NCBI RefSeq assembly: GCF_900106035.1
Contig: NZ_FNUC01000003.1
Location: 2,287,501-2,351,500 of the forward strand
DNA length: 64,000 nt
Source of the DNA: Jiangella alba
GTDB taxonomy: Bacteria > Actinomycetota > Actinomycetes > Jiangellales > Jiangellaceae
Direction: 5' to 3'
Shown: piece by piece, positions 38,626 through 47,488 of the stretch
How the letters are laid out: each line of letters opens with the position of its first letter
Numbering within the stretch: position 1 is the stretch's first letter
Notes under the pieces: model-generated
Seen by the model: only the letters and a program-made list of their open reading frames with translations
Database searches by the model: none
What the model was told of the DNA's origin: nothing
Position numbers and translations under genes: made by a program

Positions 38626-39101
38626 GCACGAACCTGGTCCTGGTCGCCGTGGTCGGCGTGTTGTTCGCCGCCGGCGTGTATCTACTGCTCGAGCGCAGCC
38701 TGACCCGCGTGCTGGTCGGCGTCATCCTCATCGGCAACGGCGTCAACACGCTGTTCCTGGTGGCGTCCGGACCGGCCGGGCGGGCGCCGATCGTCGGGCT
38801 CAACGACGTCGACGACATGAGCGACCCGCTGCCGCAGGCGCTGGTGCTCACCGCCATCGTCATCACCCTCGGCGTGACGGCGTTCCTGCTGGCCATGGCC
38901 TACCGGGCGTGGCAGCTCAACGGCAACGACGAGGTTCAGGACGACGTCGAGGACGCCGCGATCCGCCGCCGCGCCGAGCGCGACGAGGTGTCGTCCAGCT
39001 ACGACGACAGCGCCGGCGGGACGATGGACGAGGAAGGCAGCGACGACGGCGAGGGCGAGGCCGAGCCGGCCACCGTCGGCAGCGAGGAGGAGAGCCGGTG
39101 A
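38622..39101 (+). CDS. mrpC: Mrp antiporter subunit C with acidic tail
   Basis: The 159-residue protein has the three NuoK-like membrane helices of MrpC (VGVLFAAGVYLLLERSLTRVLVGVILIGNGVN; DPLPQALVLTAIVI). After about residue 100 it carries a tail of nearly 60 residues rich in Asp and Glu (AERDEVSSSYDDSAGG, SDDGEGEAEP). Usual MrpC proteins are about 110-125 residues, so the tail is an addition. It overlaps mrpD by GTGA. Confidence 0.93.
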   Translation: MSTNLVLVAVVGVLFAAGVYLLLERSLTRVLVGVILIGNGVNTLFLVASGPAGRAPIVGLNDVDDMSDPLPQALVLTAIVITLGVTAFLLAMAYRAWQLNGNDEVQDDVEDAAIRRRAERDEVSSSYDDSAGGTMDEEGSDDGEGEAEPATVGSEEESR

Positions 39102-40678
39102 ACGCGTCCGCACTCGTCCCGCTGCCCGTCGTCCTGCCGCTGTTCGGCGCCGGGCTGGCGCTCGCGCTCGGCCGGTCGGCCCGGGCGCAGCGCGTGGTCA
39201 GCGTCGTCGTGCTGGTGCTCATGGCCGGCATCGCGTCGGTGCTGCTGGCCCGCGCCGACGCCGACGGCCCGCAGGTCATGCACGTCGGCGGCTGGCCCGC
39301 CCCGATCGGCATCTCGCTGGTCGCCGACCGGCTGTCCGCGCTGATGCTGCTGGTGTCGGTGGTCGTGGCGCTGTGCGTCCTGCTGTACTCGCTGAGCCAG
39401 GGCCTGGTGGAGTACGGGCCGGACACACCCCTGTCGATCTACCATCCGACCTTCCTGATCCTGGTCGCGGGCGTGGCCAACGCGTTCCTGTCCGGCGACC
39501 TGTTCAACCTGTACGTCGGCTTCGAGATCCTGCTGGCCGCGTCGTACGTGCTGCTCACTCTCGGCGGCACGGCCGACCGGATCCGGGCCGGCAGCACCTA
39601 CGTCGTGGTGTCGCTGGCGTCGTCGATCGTGTTCCTGACGGCGCTGGCGCTGGTCTACGCCGCCACCGGCACCGTCAGCCTGGCCCAGCTGGCCGGCCGG
39701 CTCGACGAGCTGCCGTCCGGGGTGGCGCTGATGCTGCAGCTGATGCTGCTGACGGCGTTCGCGATCAAGGCGGCGGTGTTCCCGCTGTCGGCGTGGCTGC
39801 CGGACAGTTACCCGACCGCTCCGGCGCCGGTCACCGCGGTGTTCGCCGGGTTGCTGACGAAGGTCGGCGTCTACGCGATCATCCGGACGCAGACGCTGCT
39901 GTTCCCGGACAGCCCGCTGTCGGACCTGCTGCTGTGGGCGGCGCTGCTGACCATGGTCATCGGCATCCTCGGCGCCGTCGCGCAGGACGACCTCAAGCGA
40001 ATGCTGTCGTTCACGCTGGTCAGCCACATCGGCTACATGGTCTTCGGAGTGGCTCTGGCCAGCGACGACGGCCTGTCCGGCGCCATCTACTACGTCGTGC
40101 ACCACATCATCATCCAGACCAACCTGTTCCTCGTCGCCGGGCTGATCGAGCGGCGGGGCGGCAGCACGTCGCTGGAACGGCTCGGCGGGCTGGCGCGGCT
40201 GTCGCCGGTGCTGGCGCTGCTGTTCTTCGTGCCGGCGATGAACCTGGCCGGCATCCCGCCGTTCTCCGGGTTCCTCGGGAAGCTCGGGCTCATGCAGGCC
40301 GGCGTCGACAACGGCAGCTGGCTGGCGTACGTGCTGGTCGCCGGCAGCGTCGTCACCAGCCTGCTGACGCTGTACGCCATGGCGAAGGCGTGGAACCGGG
40401 CGTTCTGGCAGCCGTCGCTGGAGGACGAGGTCTCCGCCGGTCCCACGACCGACCTGCACCGCAAGCCGGTGCGCACCGACCCGCCGCCGGTCTCCGGGAA
40501 GGTCGCGGCGGTCGCCATGCGGGCCGGGATGGCCGGGCCGGCCGCCGTGCTGCTGACCGTCGGCGTCGCACTGACGGTGTTCGCCGGGCCGCTGTTCGGG
40601 CTCACCGACCGTGCCGCCGCCGACCTGCGTGAACGCACTCCGTACATCGAGGCCGTCCTGCCGGGAGGTGCACCGTGA
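39098..40678 (+). CDS. mrpD: Mrp antiporter subunit D
   Basis: The 526-residue protein is the NuoN/NuoM-like proton-conducting subunit. It shows the conserved Glu in LYVGFEILLAASYVLL and Lys in AIKAAVFPLSAWLPDSYPTAPAPVTAVFAGLLTK, plus a C-terminal LAGIPPFSGFLGKLGL loop. I chose the GTG at 39098 because it overlaps the mrpC stop by GTGA and begins the first membrane helix. Confidence 0.95.
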   Translation: MNASALVPLPVVLPLFGAGLALALGRSARAQRVVSVVVLVLMAGIASVLLARADADGPQVMHVGGWPAPIGISLVADRLSALMLLVSVVVALCVLLYSLSQGLVEYGPDTPLSIYHPTFLILVAGVANAFLSGDLFNLYVGFEILLAASYVLLTLGGTADRIRAGSTYVVVSLASSIVFLTALALVYAATGTVSLAQLAGRLDELPSGVALMLQLMLLTAFAIKAAVFPLSAWLPDSYPTAPAPVTAVFAGLLTKVGVYAIIRTQTLLFPDSPLSDLLLWAALLTMVIGILGAVAQDDLKRMLSFTLVSHIGYMVFGVALASDDGLSGAIYYVVHHIIIQTNLFLVAGLIERRGGSTSLERLGGLARLSPVLALLFFVPAMNLAGIPPFSGFLGKLGLMQAGVDNGSWLAYVLVAGSVVTSLLTLYAMAKAWNRAFWQPSLEDEVSAGPTTDLHRKPVRTDPPPVSGKVAAVAMRAGMAGPAAVLLTVGVALTVFAGPLFGLTDRAAADLRERTPYIEAVLPGGAP

Positions 40679-41256
40679 GCAACGACGTGTCCGACGACCT
40701 GCCCGGCGACGTCCCGTCGCGTCGCACCGGCGTGCAGTGGCCGATGCTGATCGGGCTGACCGTCGTCTGGGTGCTGCTCTGGGGCGGCCTGACGGTGACG
40801 AACGTGCTGTCCGGGCTGGTCGTCGCCGTCATCGTCACCCTGGTGTTCCCGCTGCCGCCGATCGTGTTCGGCGGGAAACTGCGGCCGCGCGGGCTGGCCG
40901 TCCTGATCGGCTGGTTCGTCGTCGAGCTGTTCGTGGCCAGCGTGGAGGTGGCGGTGCAGGCGCTGCGTCCCGGGAAGCAGCCGCCGAACGCCGTCATCGA
41001 GGTCGACCTGCGCAGCCACTCCGACCTCTACCTGACGCTCACCGCCGAGCTGCTGTCGCTCGTCCCCGGCAGCCTGGTCGTCGAGGCGCGCCGGTCGACG
41101 TCGACGCTGTTCCTGCACGTCCTCGGCGTGCGCGACGCGAACGACGTCGAGGAGGCGCGGCGGCGGGCGCTGCGGCAGGAGGAGCGGGTCATGCTGGCGC
41201 TGGCGTCCGACGAGGAACTGGCCGCATATCGGGCCGACGTGGAGGCGAGCCGATGA
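40675..41256 (+). CDS. mrpE: Mrp antiporter subunit E
   Basis: The 193-residue protein has two or three N-terminal membrane helices (LIGLTVVWVLLWGGLTVTNVLSG) and the MrpE pattern LTAELLSLVPGSLVVEARRS followed by a soluble Glu/Arg-rich end. It is required for full activity of Mrp complexes. Coupled to neighbours by GTGA and ATGA. Confidence 0.92.
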   Translation: MSNDVSDDLPGDVPSRRTGVQWPMLIGLTVVWVLLWGGLTVTNVLSGLVVAVIVTLVFPLPPIVFGGKLRPRGLAVLIGWFVVELFVASVEVAVQALRPGKQPPNAVIEVDLRSHSDLYLTLTAELLSLVPGSLVVEARRSTSTLFLHVLGVRDANDVEEARRRALRQEERVMLALASDEELAAYRADVEASR

Positions 41257-41525
41257 CCGTCGTGATCTGGGTGTGCGCCGCCATGCTGAGCGTCGCCGCC
41301 TTCCTCGTGCTGACGCGCATGGCCGTCGGCCCGACCATGCTCAACCGGGTGGTCGCGATGGACGTGCTGATCGCGATCGTCGTGGCCGGGCTCGGCCTGG
41401 AGGCGGCGCTGAACCGGCACGCCACCACGCTGCCGATCCTGGTGGTGCTGTCGCTGGTCGGCTTCGTCGGCTCGGTCAGCGTCGCCCGCTTCGCCGCCCA
41501 CGACGACAAGGGGGAGGGCTCGTGA
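41253..41525 (+). CDS. mrpF: Mrp antiporter subunit F
   Basis: The 90-residue protein has three membrane helices and the MrpF pattern RMAVGPTMLNRVVAMDVL. It starts at the ATG at 41253 overlapping the mrpE stop; a longer frame upstream runs antisense-like through mrpE and is not used. Confidence 0.93.
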   Translation: MTVVIWVCAAMLSVAAFLVLTRMAVGPTMLNRVVAMDVLIAIVVAGLGLEAALNRHATTLPILVVLSLVGFVGSVSVARFAAHDDKGEGS

Positions 41526-41869
41526 CCTGGCTCGACATCGCCTCCGCGGTCTGCCTGCTGGCGGGCTGCGCGCTGTCGCTGGTGGCCGCGATCGGCCTGA
41601 TCCGGTTCCCCGACCTGCTCAGCCGCATGCACGCCGGCACGAAGCCGCAGGTGCTCGGCCTGCTGCTGATCCTCGTCGGGGTCGGCCTGCGGCTGCGCGA
41701 CTGGAGCGAGGTCGGCATGCTCCTCGCCGTCGCGATGTTCCAGCTGATGACCGCCCCGGTGGCCGCGCACATGGTCGGCCGGGCCGCCTACCGCCGCGGC
41801 GCTGTCCGCCGCGACACCCTCCTCGTGGACGAGCTGACGCCGGCGCTGGAGGGGGAGGACCGGGACTGA
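41522..41869 (+). CDS. mrpG: Mrp antiporter subunit G
   Basis: The 115-residue protein has three membrane helices with the signature GLIRFPDLLSRMHAGTKPQVLG. The GTG at 41522 overlaps the mrpF stop. It ends the operon; repeat copy B begins 12 bases later. Confidence 0.94.
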   Translation: MTWLDIASAVCLLAGCALSLVAAIGLIRFPDLLSRMHAGTKPQVLGLLLILVGVGLRLRDWSEVGMLLAVAMFQLMTAPVAAHMVGRAAYRRGAVRRDTLLVDELTPALEGEDRD

Positions 41870-42258
41870 GGGACTGGCCGGGTTCTTCGTTGGCCGGGTT
41901 CAGTTGGCCGGGCTCGGGTTGGCTGGGTCTGCCGCGTTGACCTGCCCCCTGCTGCTCTCCATGGTCGGGGGCGCGGGTGGCCGCCTCAAGCGGACCTCTG
42001 GGGCGCTTCGCGCGGCGGCGGACCGCTTGACCCGGCCGCCCGCGCCCCCGTGAAAGCAGCGTCAGGGGGCCGGCCGAAAGATGGGCCCGGCTCCTAACTC
42101 CGTGCCACCTCAGCTCCGCTGGCCGCTCACTGGCCGTGGGTGGTGTTCTTGGCTACCGACTCCGCTGTGGGTCGGCGTTCGCTGGCCGCCGTCTGGTCCA
42201 CTTCGCGGCTTCGGCTACCGGCTCCGCTGCGGGTTGGGCTGCGCTCGCCGGTGCCGTT

Positions 42259-42314
42259 CCAAGATCATCCACCTTCTGTGCTGCTATCACGGCCCAAAAC
42301 GTGGATGATCTTGG
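42259..42314. repeat. 56-base palindromic core, copy B
   Basis: CCAAGATCATCCAC at 42259-42272 pairs perfectly with GTGGATGATCTTGG at 42301-42314 across a 28-base centre identical to that of copy A. Confidence 0.85.
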
Positions 42315-42427
42315 CGCGAGGGCTCCGGGGCGGGCAGGCCCAACGGCGACGGCGCCGCGCAAGCGCCGCCTCGCCTCGCCTCGCTCGCGTGGTGGTAGGT
42401 CGACCCCTCCCGGCCCGGGTGGGGCCC

Positions 42428-42450
42428 ACCCTACGGGCGGGCACCGACAA
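42428..42450 (-). promoter_or_regulatory. PafBC-type promoter in repeat copy B
   Basis: On the minus strand: TTGTCGGTG, eight bases, TAGGGT, a full consensus match. It points into the repeat and away from the acetyltransferase gene, as in copy A. Confidence 0.7.
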
Positions 42451-42491
42451 CGTCGCGGCGCGAACCGGGGCGTACGCCGGGCGGCTCGGGG

Positions 42492-42974
42492 TCAGAGCGG
42501 GCGCGAGTAGTAGCGCACCGACTTGTCGCGGCCGATCAGCGCGGCCGAGCCGACCGGCGTGAACCCCATGGAGGTGTGCAGCGCGTCGGAGGCCGGATTC
42601 GGCGGCTCGAGGTTGACCTCGGCGCACAGCAGCGACTGACCCTCGGCGCGGGCTGCCGCGATGACGTCCTCGTACAGGGCGCGGGCCAGTCCCTGGCCGC
42701 GGGCGGCCGGCGACACCACGACGCGGTCGATGTAGGCGAAGCGGGGGTGGCGGGCCTTGAACCAGTCGAAGTTCTGGCTGGACCGGACGGTGTCCTGGTC
42801 GAACGCGATGACCATGGCGCTGAGATTGTCGGTGACGCGCACCCGCCAGGCCACCTTCAGCAGTTCGCGGAACTCGTCGGCAGTGAGCTCGGACAGCTCG
42901 AGCGCGTGGTCGTTGTTCAGCCGAAGCAGGGCGGCCTCGTCGGCGGTGGCTGGGGCGCGGAAGGTGTGCGGCAC
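42492..42974 (-). CDS. GNAT-family N-acetyltransferase
   Basis: The 160-residue protein has the acetyl-CoA-binding motif VVSPAARGQGLARALYEDV near residue 88 and a late HTSMGFTPVGSAAL, characteristic of GNAT enzymes. The acceptor substrate is unknown. It diverges from the LLM gene and ends 26 bases from repeat copy B. Confidence 0.92.
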   Translation of the reverse strand: MPHTFRAPATADEAALLRLNNDHALELSELTADEFRELLKVAWRVRVTDNLSAMVIAFDQDTVRSSQNFDWFKARHPRFAYIDRVVVSPAARGQGLARALYEDVIAAARAEGQSLLCAEVNLEPPNPASDALHTSMGFTPVGSAALIGRDKSVRYYSRPL

Positions 42975-43023
42975 GGTTCGAGCGTAAGGGAAGACGCGGA
43001 GGCGCCCGGGGGTTGCCCACGGT

Positions 43024-43884
43024 ATGGCGATCGACGTGGGACGGGCAGGGGTGTGGGTCGGCGCGCGGAGCTGGCCGGGCGACGCGGGAGAGGTGGCCGA
43101 CGCGTTCGGCGAGCTGGAGGCGCTGGGCTACGGCGCCGCCTGGCTGGGCGGCGCCCGGGGCGACCTCGTCCATCCGGAGCAGATCCTCAGTGCCACGACG
43201 CGGCTGACGGCGGCCACCGGCATCGTCAACGTGTGGACCGAGCCCGCGGACGAGGTGGCGGCGGCCTTCCACCGGGTCGACGGCGTGTACCCGGACCGGC
43301 TGCTGCTGGGCATCGGCGCGGGCCACGCGGAGCTGGTCGAGCGGCGCGGCCACCAGTACCACCGCCCGTACAGCAAGGTCGTCGAGTACCTCGACCAGCT
43401 CGACGCGGCGAGAGTGCCGGCGGCGAAGCGGGCGGTCGCGGCGCTCGGGCCGCGGACGCTGCGGCTGGCGGGCGAGCGCAGCCTCGGCGCGCACCCCTAC
43501 CTCGTCACGCCCGAGCACACCCGGCTGGCCCGCGACGTCCTCGGCGACGGGCCACTGCTGGCGCCCGAGCAGAAGGTGGTGCTGGCCGCGGACGAGGACG
43601 AGGCGTTGCGCATCGCCGGGCCGATGGTCGCGTTCTACCTCGGCCTGCCGAACTACGTGAACAACCTGCGCCGGCTCGGCTTCACCGACGACGACCTCAG
43701 CGGCTCCGGCAGCCGCCGGCTGGTCGAGGCGCTGGTCGCGTGGGGCGACCCGGGCGCCATCGCCGGGCGGATCGCCGAGCACCACGAGGCCGGCGCCGAC
43801 CACGTCTGCGTCCAGGTCCTGACCGACCGGCCCGGGCTGCCGCGCGCGGAGTGGCGGGCGCTCGCGCCGGTGCTGACGGCGTAG
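43024..43884 (+). CDS. LLM-class (F420-type) oxidoreductase
   Basis: The 286-residue protein belongs to the luciferase-like family: GYGAAWLGG near residue 36, TGIVNVW near 64, PDRLLLGIGAGHAELVE near 89 and a C-terminal HHEAGADHVCVQV. Actinobacterial members of this size often use coenzyme F420. Substrate unknown. The ATG at 43024 has no clear ribosome site, so a leaderless start is possible. Its stop directly abuts that of the convergent regulator. Confidence 0.9.
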   Translation: MAIDVGRAGVWVGARSWPGDAGEVADAFGELEALGYGAAWLGGARGDLVHPEQILSATTRLTAATGIVNVWTEPADEVAAAFHRVDGVYPDRLLLGIGAGHAELVERRGHQYHRPYSKVVEYLDQLDAARVPAAKRAVAALGPRTLRLAGERSLGAHPYLVTPEHTRLARDVLGDGPLLAPEQKVVLAADEDEALRIAGPMVAFYLGLPNYVNNLRRLGFTDDDLSGSGSRRLVEALVAWGDPGAIAGRIAEHHEAGADHVCVQVLTDRPGLPRAEWRALAPVLTA

Positions 43885-44514
43885 TCAGGGGCGAGGCGTC
43901 AGGTACCCGCGCGAGAACGCCGTCGCCACGGCGGCGGCACGGTCGTTGACGCCGAGCTTGGCGTAGACGTGCAGCAGGTGCGTCTTGACCGTCGCCTCGC
44001 TGATGAACAGCTGCTTCGCCGCCTCGCGGTTCGTCGCGCCACCGGCGATCAGCTCCAGCACCTCCAGCTCCCGCTGCGACAGCGGTTCCGCCGCCGGCTG
44101 GCGCAGCCGCCCCATCAGCCGGGACGCCACGGCGGGGGAGAGGACGGCCTGCCCGCGCGCGGCCGCCTCGACCGCGCGGAACAGCTCCTCGCGCGGCGCG
44201 TCCTTGAGCAGGTAGCCGGTGGCGCCCGCCTCGATCGCCGGCAGCACGTCGCTGTCGGTGTCGTACGTGGTGAGGACGAGGATCTTGGCCTCGACGCCGC
44301 GCCGGGCCAGCTCCTCGATGGCGGTGACGCCGTCGGTGCCGGGCATCCGCAGGTCCATGAGGATGACGTCCGGCCGCAGCTTCTCCCCGACGGCGACCGC
44401 CTCGGCGCCGTGGGCGGCCTCGCCGACCACCTCGAACCGCGGGTCGGCGCTGAACATGCCGCGCAGGCCGTCGCGCACGACGGGGTGGTCGTCGACGATC
44501 AGCAGCGAGATCAC
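43885..44514 (-). CDS. NarL/LuxR-family response regulator
   Basis: The 209-residue protein has a receiver domain (LLIVDDHPVVRDGLRGMF, phosphorylated Asp in VILMDLRMPGTDG, K in YLLKDAPREEL) and a LuxR helix-turn-helix (LSQREL to TNREAAKQLFISEATVKTHLLHVYAKLG). It overlaps the kinase gene by ATGA and is its partner. It closes a second ATPase-permease-kinase-regulator module. Confidence 0.94.
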   Translation of the reverse strand: MISLLIVDDHPVVRDGLRGMFSADPRFEVVGEAAHGAEAVAVGEKLRPDVILMDLRMPGTDGVTAIEELARRGVEAKILVLTTYDTDSDVLPAIEAGATGYLLKDAPREELFRAVEAAARGQAVLSPAVASRLMGRLRQPAAEPLSQRELEVLELIAGGATNREAAKQLFISEATVKTHLLHVYAKLGVNDRAAAVATAFSRGYLTPRP

Positions 44515-45749
44515 CGGGCGTCACCAGCCGGGATCGCCGGGACCGAGGCGGAGACGGCGGTGCCCCCGCCGGGCTCGGACTCGACGTCGAGGCGGCCGGC
44601 CAGCCGCTGCACCCGCTGCCGCATGCCGGCCAGCCCGAAGCCGCCGCCCGCGGCGTCGCCGGTGCGGGCCGCGCCGGGCTCGAAGCCGACGCCGTCGTCG
44701 CGCACGTCCAGGGTCACCAGGTCCTCCATGTACGACAGGGTCAGCCCGACGCGGCCGGCCCGCGCGTGCTTGGCGACGTTGGCCAGCGCCTCCTGAGCCG
44801 CCCGCAGCAGCGTCACCTCGACCTCGGCGTGCATCGGCCGCGCGTCGCCCGTGGTGGTCAGCACCGCGTCGATGCCGTTCACCTCCGACCAGCGCCGCAC
44901 GACGTCGCCGATGGCGTCGGGCAGCCGGGCGCCGGCCAGCACCTCCGGCTGCACCGCGTGCACCGTGCGGCGGGCCTCGGTGAGGCTCTCGCGGGCCAGC
45001 TCCATGGCCGTCGTGACGTGCCGCCGCGCCGTCGCCGGCACGGCCAGCGTCTGCTCGGCGGCCTGCAACTGCGTGACGATGCCGGCCAGTCCCTGCGCCA
45101 GCGTGTCGTGGATCTCGCGGGCCATGCGCTGCCGCTCGTCGTGCACCCCGGCCTCGCGCGCCTGCACCAGCAGCTGCGCGTGCAGGCCGGCGTTCTCGGC
45201 CAGCGCCGCCTCCAGCTCGGCGTTCACGCGCTTCTGCTCGTCGCCGCGCCGGTCGGAGACGTCGGCGAGGTGGAAGAAGAGCGACGACAGCACGATCGCG
45301 ACGACCGCGACCACGGCCCACTGCCCCCACCCGTCCGGCCGGACCGCCTCGATGCCGCCGACGTACGTCACGGCCGTGATGGCCGACGTCGCGGCCACCC
45401 CGGCGTAGCGCCAGCGGCCCGTCAGGCACACCGCCGCGTGCACGTAGCCGGTGAACGCGAAGATGCCGTACCAGGGGGCGAGCAGCACCAGGCCGGCCGC
45501 CAGCGCTGTCAGGCCCGTGTAGTAGAGCGCCATCAGCGGCCGGCGCCGCCGCCAGCCGGGGTGCAGCGTGACGAACCAGGCGATCCAGGCCGCCGTCGCG
45601 AGCGACAGGCCGAGCACCGCCGGGACGCGCACGTCGAGGTCCCAGACCGGCAGCAGCGCCATGACGGTGCTGACGGCCAGCAGGAGGTACGGCGCGGCCT
45701 CGAAGAACGCGGTCTCGCGGCGTTCCCAGCGCTCGGCCTGGCTGCTCAA
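44511..45749 (-). CDS. Sensor histidine kinase (HisKA_3 type)
   Basis: The 412-residue kinase has about six membrane segments (to residue about 165), a coiled stretch (DEQKRVNAELEAALAENAGLH), the phosphorylation motif RQRMAREIHDTLAQGLAGIV and an HATPase domain with EALANVAKHA and DDGVGFEPG. The likely start is the TTG at 45749, after GGGAG and five bases beyond the permease stop; no ATG or GTG fits better, so the start is moderately sure. Confidence 0.9.
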   Translation of the reverse strand: MSSQAERWERRETAFFEAAPYLLLAVSTVMALLPVWDLDVRVPAVLGLSLATAAWIAWFVTLHPGWRRRRPLMALYYTGLTALAAGLVLLAPWYGIFAFTGYVHAAVCLTGRWRYAGVAATSAITAVTYVGGIEAVRPDGWGQWAVVAVVAIVLSSLFFHLADVSDRRGDEQKRVNAELEAALAENAGLHAQLLVQAREAGVHDERQRMAREIHDTLAQGLAGIVTQLQAAEQTLAVPATARRHVTTAMELARESLTEARRTVHAVQPEVLAGARLPDAIGDVVRRWSEVNGIDAVLTTTGDARPMHAEVEVTLLRAAQEALANVAKHARAGRVGLTLSYMEDLVTLDVRDDGVGFEPGAARTGDAAGGGFGLAGMRQRVQRLAGRLDVESEPGGGTAVSASVPAIPAGDAR

Positions 45750-45753
45750 CGAC

Positions 45754-46494
45754 TCACTCCCAGCGGAAATACCGCGCGGCCAGCGCACCGGCGGCCACCG
45801 TCCAGGCGAGCAGGACGACGACGTGCAACGGCTGCGGCCAGTGACCCGCGGCGGCGTCCTGCAATGATTGCACGCCGGCGCCCAGCGGCGTGGCATCACT
45901 GACGCCACGCAGCACGTCGTTCATGGAGTCGCGCGGGATCCACAGACCGGCGAAGAACAGCAGCGGGAACAGCAGCACGGTGCCCGTCGACCCCGCGCTC
46001 TTCCCGTTCGGCGCCAGCGACGCCACCAGCAGGCCGACGGCGAACATCGCCAGCGCGCACAGCACGAACGCGACGACGTAGGCGAGCGGCGCCTCCGGCA
46101 GGCGGACGTCGAAGCCCAGCCGGGCCACGGCGAGCACGAGCAGCACCGACACGACGGACAGCGCCGTCGACATCAGCAGCTGCGCCGCCAGCATCACCCG
46201 CGGCGTCACCGGCGTCGTGCGCATGCGCCGCAGGACGCCTTTCTCGCGGTACGTGGCGAACTGCTGCGGCAGCCCGGTCAGCGCGAACATCGTGATGCCG
46301 GTGGCGACGAGGATCGGCGCGTAGAGGTCGATCACCCGCAGGCCGCCGAGGTCCGCGTGGTGCTCGCGGAACGCGGGGACGAGGCCGAGGATGACGAACA
46401 GGATCGACGGGAACGCGAGCGCGAAGAACACGCTCATCGGCTCGCGGAAGAACAGCCTGGTCTCGGTGGTGGTGAGCCTGGTCAGCGTGGACAT
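45754..46494 (-). CDS. ABC-2 type exporter permease
   Basis: The 246-residue protein has six membrane segments, the loop TYREKGVLRRMRTTPVTPRVMLAAQ near residue 80 and FPLLFFAGLWIPRDSMND near 180, typical of ABC-2 drug or lipid exporters. It lies nine bases after the ATPase gene and is followed at once by the kinase. Confidence 0.92.
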   Translation of the reverse strand: MSTLTRLTTTETRLFFREPMSVFFALAFPSILFVILGLVPAFREHHADLGGLRVIDLYAPILVATGITMFALTGLPQQFATYREKGVLRRMRTTPVTPRVMLAAQLLMSTALSVVSVLLVLAVARLGFDVRLPEAPLAYVVAFVLCALAMFAVGLLVASLAPNGKSAGSTGTVLLFPLLFFAGLWIPRDSMNDVLRGVSDATPLGAGVQSLQDAAAGHWPQPLHVVVLLAWTVAAGALAARYFRWE

Positions 46495-46502
46495 GGTTCT
46501 CC

Positions 46503-47405
46503 TCAGACCTCGATCGGGCGGCCGGTGAGCGCGACGAACGCGTCGTCCAGCGACGCCTGTTCCACCCGCAGCCCGGCCGCGGTGATCCCCTGGGCGGCCA
46601 GCGTCGCCGTCACGGCGAGCAGCAGGTTCCCCGTCCCCGTGACGACGAGCTGCCCGCCGGCCTGCCGGACGTCGTCGACCTCGGGCAGCGCCGTCAGCAC
46701 GGCCGGGTCGAGCGCGGCGGACGGCCGGAACCGGACCCGCTGCCGGTCGTCGACCCGCGCCACCAGCCCGGCCGGCGTGTCCAGCGCCACCACCCGTCCC
46801 GTGTCGATGACGGCGATCCGGTCGCAGAGCCGTTCGGCCTCCTCCATGAAGTGCGTGACCATGAGGATCGTCACGCCGCGGTCCCGGATCGCCTCGATCA
46901 GCCCCCACGCGTCGCGCCGCGCCTGCGGGTCCAGGCCGGTCGTCAGCTCGTCGAGCACCGCCACCCGCGGGTTCCCGACCAGCGCGAGCGCGATGGACAG
47001 CCGCTGCTTCTGCCCGCCCGACAGCCGCCGGAACTGGGTGTCCGTCTTGTCGTCGAGCTTCAGCGTGTGGACGAGCTCGCGCCAGTCCGCCGGCCGGCGG
47101 TAGAACGAGCTGTACAGCTGCATCGCCTCGCCGACGGTCAGCTTGTCGGGCTGCTCGCTCTCCTGCAGCTGCGCGCCGAGCAGCTCGCGCACCTCAGGGT
47201 CGCGCGGATGCAGCCCGGCCACGCTGATACGGCCCGCGTCGGGCGTGCGCAGCCCTTCGATGCACTCGACGGTCGTCGTCTTCCCGGCCCCGTTGGGTCC
47301 GAGGATGCCGAAGATCTCGCCCTCGTCCACCCCGAATCCGACGCCGTCAACGGCCGTGTGGTCGCCGTAGCGTTTGACCAGGCCTTCTACCTCGATGATC
47401 GCCAT
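46503..47405 (-). CDS. ABC-2 exporter ATP-binding protein
   Basis: The 300-residue ATPase has Walker A GPNGAGKTTT near residue 41, Q-loop in LGAQLQESEQPDKL, signature LSGGQKQRLSIALAL, Walker B VAVLDELTTGLDP (Leu in place of the usual Pro of DEPTTGLD) and H-loop in MVTHFMEEAERL. The ATG at 47405 is preferred to one 30 bases upstream. It heads the second export module, transcribed leftward. Confidence 0.93.
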   Translation of the reverse strand: MAIIEVEGLVKRYGDHTAVDGVGFGVDEGEIFGILGPNGAGKTTTVECIEGLRTPDAGRISVAGLHPRDPEVRELLGAQLQESEQPDKLTVGEAMQLYSSFYRRPADWRELVHTLKLDDKTDTQFRRLSGGQKQRLSIALALVGNPRVAVLDELTTGLDPQARRDAWGLIEAIRDRGVTILMVTHFMEEAERLCDRIAVIDTGRVVALDTPAGLVARVDDRQRVRFRPSAALDPAVLTALPEVDDVRQAGGQLVVTGTGNLLLAVTATLAAQGITAAGLRVEQASLDDAFVALTGRPIEV

Positions 47406-47488
47406 GTCCACCAGCCTGCCGGTGGGCACGGGCACGGCGAATCGACCGCCGGGCTACAGCAGCGATCAACCGATCGGTGGATGCGGCG

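Larger units (their letters stand above)
41882..42466. repeat. Composite dispersed repeat, copy B
   Basis: Matches copy A (21152-21692) in order: GTTCTTCGTT start; long inverted repeat (41945-41956 and 41967-41993 pairing with 42023-42049 and 42055-42069); variable module; 56-base core at 42259-42314; hairpin-rich right end and leftward PafBC promoter. The variable module (GGCTACCGRCTCCGCTG followed by a GGCCG-type end) occurs once in copy A but twice here (near 42151 and 42213), explaining its extra length. It fills the 622-base gap between convergent mrpG and the acetyltransferase; no gene is seen. Confidence 0.82.

Noticed and set aside
42826-42834. Further TTGTCGGTG match
   Set aside because: It lies inside the acetyltransferase gene and no TAnnnT hexamer follows at the 8-base spacing.
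46956-46994. Walker B variant DELTTGLD as a sign of an inactive ATPase
   Set aside because: The catalytic Glu and all other motifs are intact; the Leu-for-Pro change alone does not imply loss of function.
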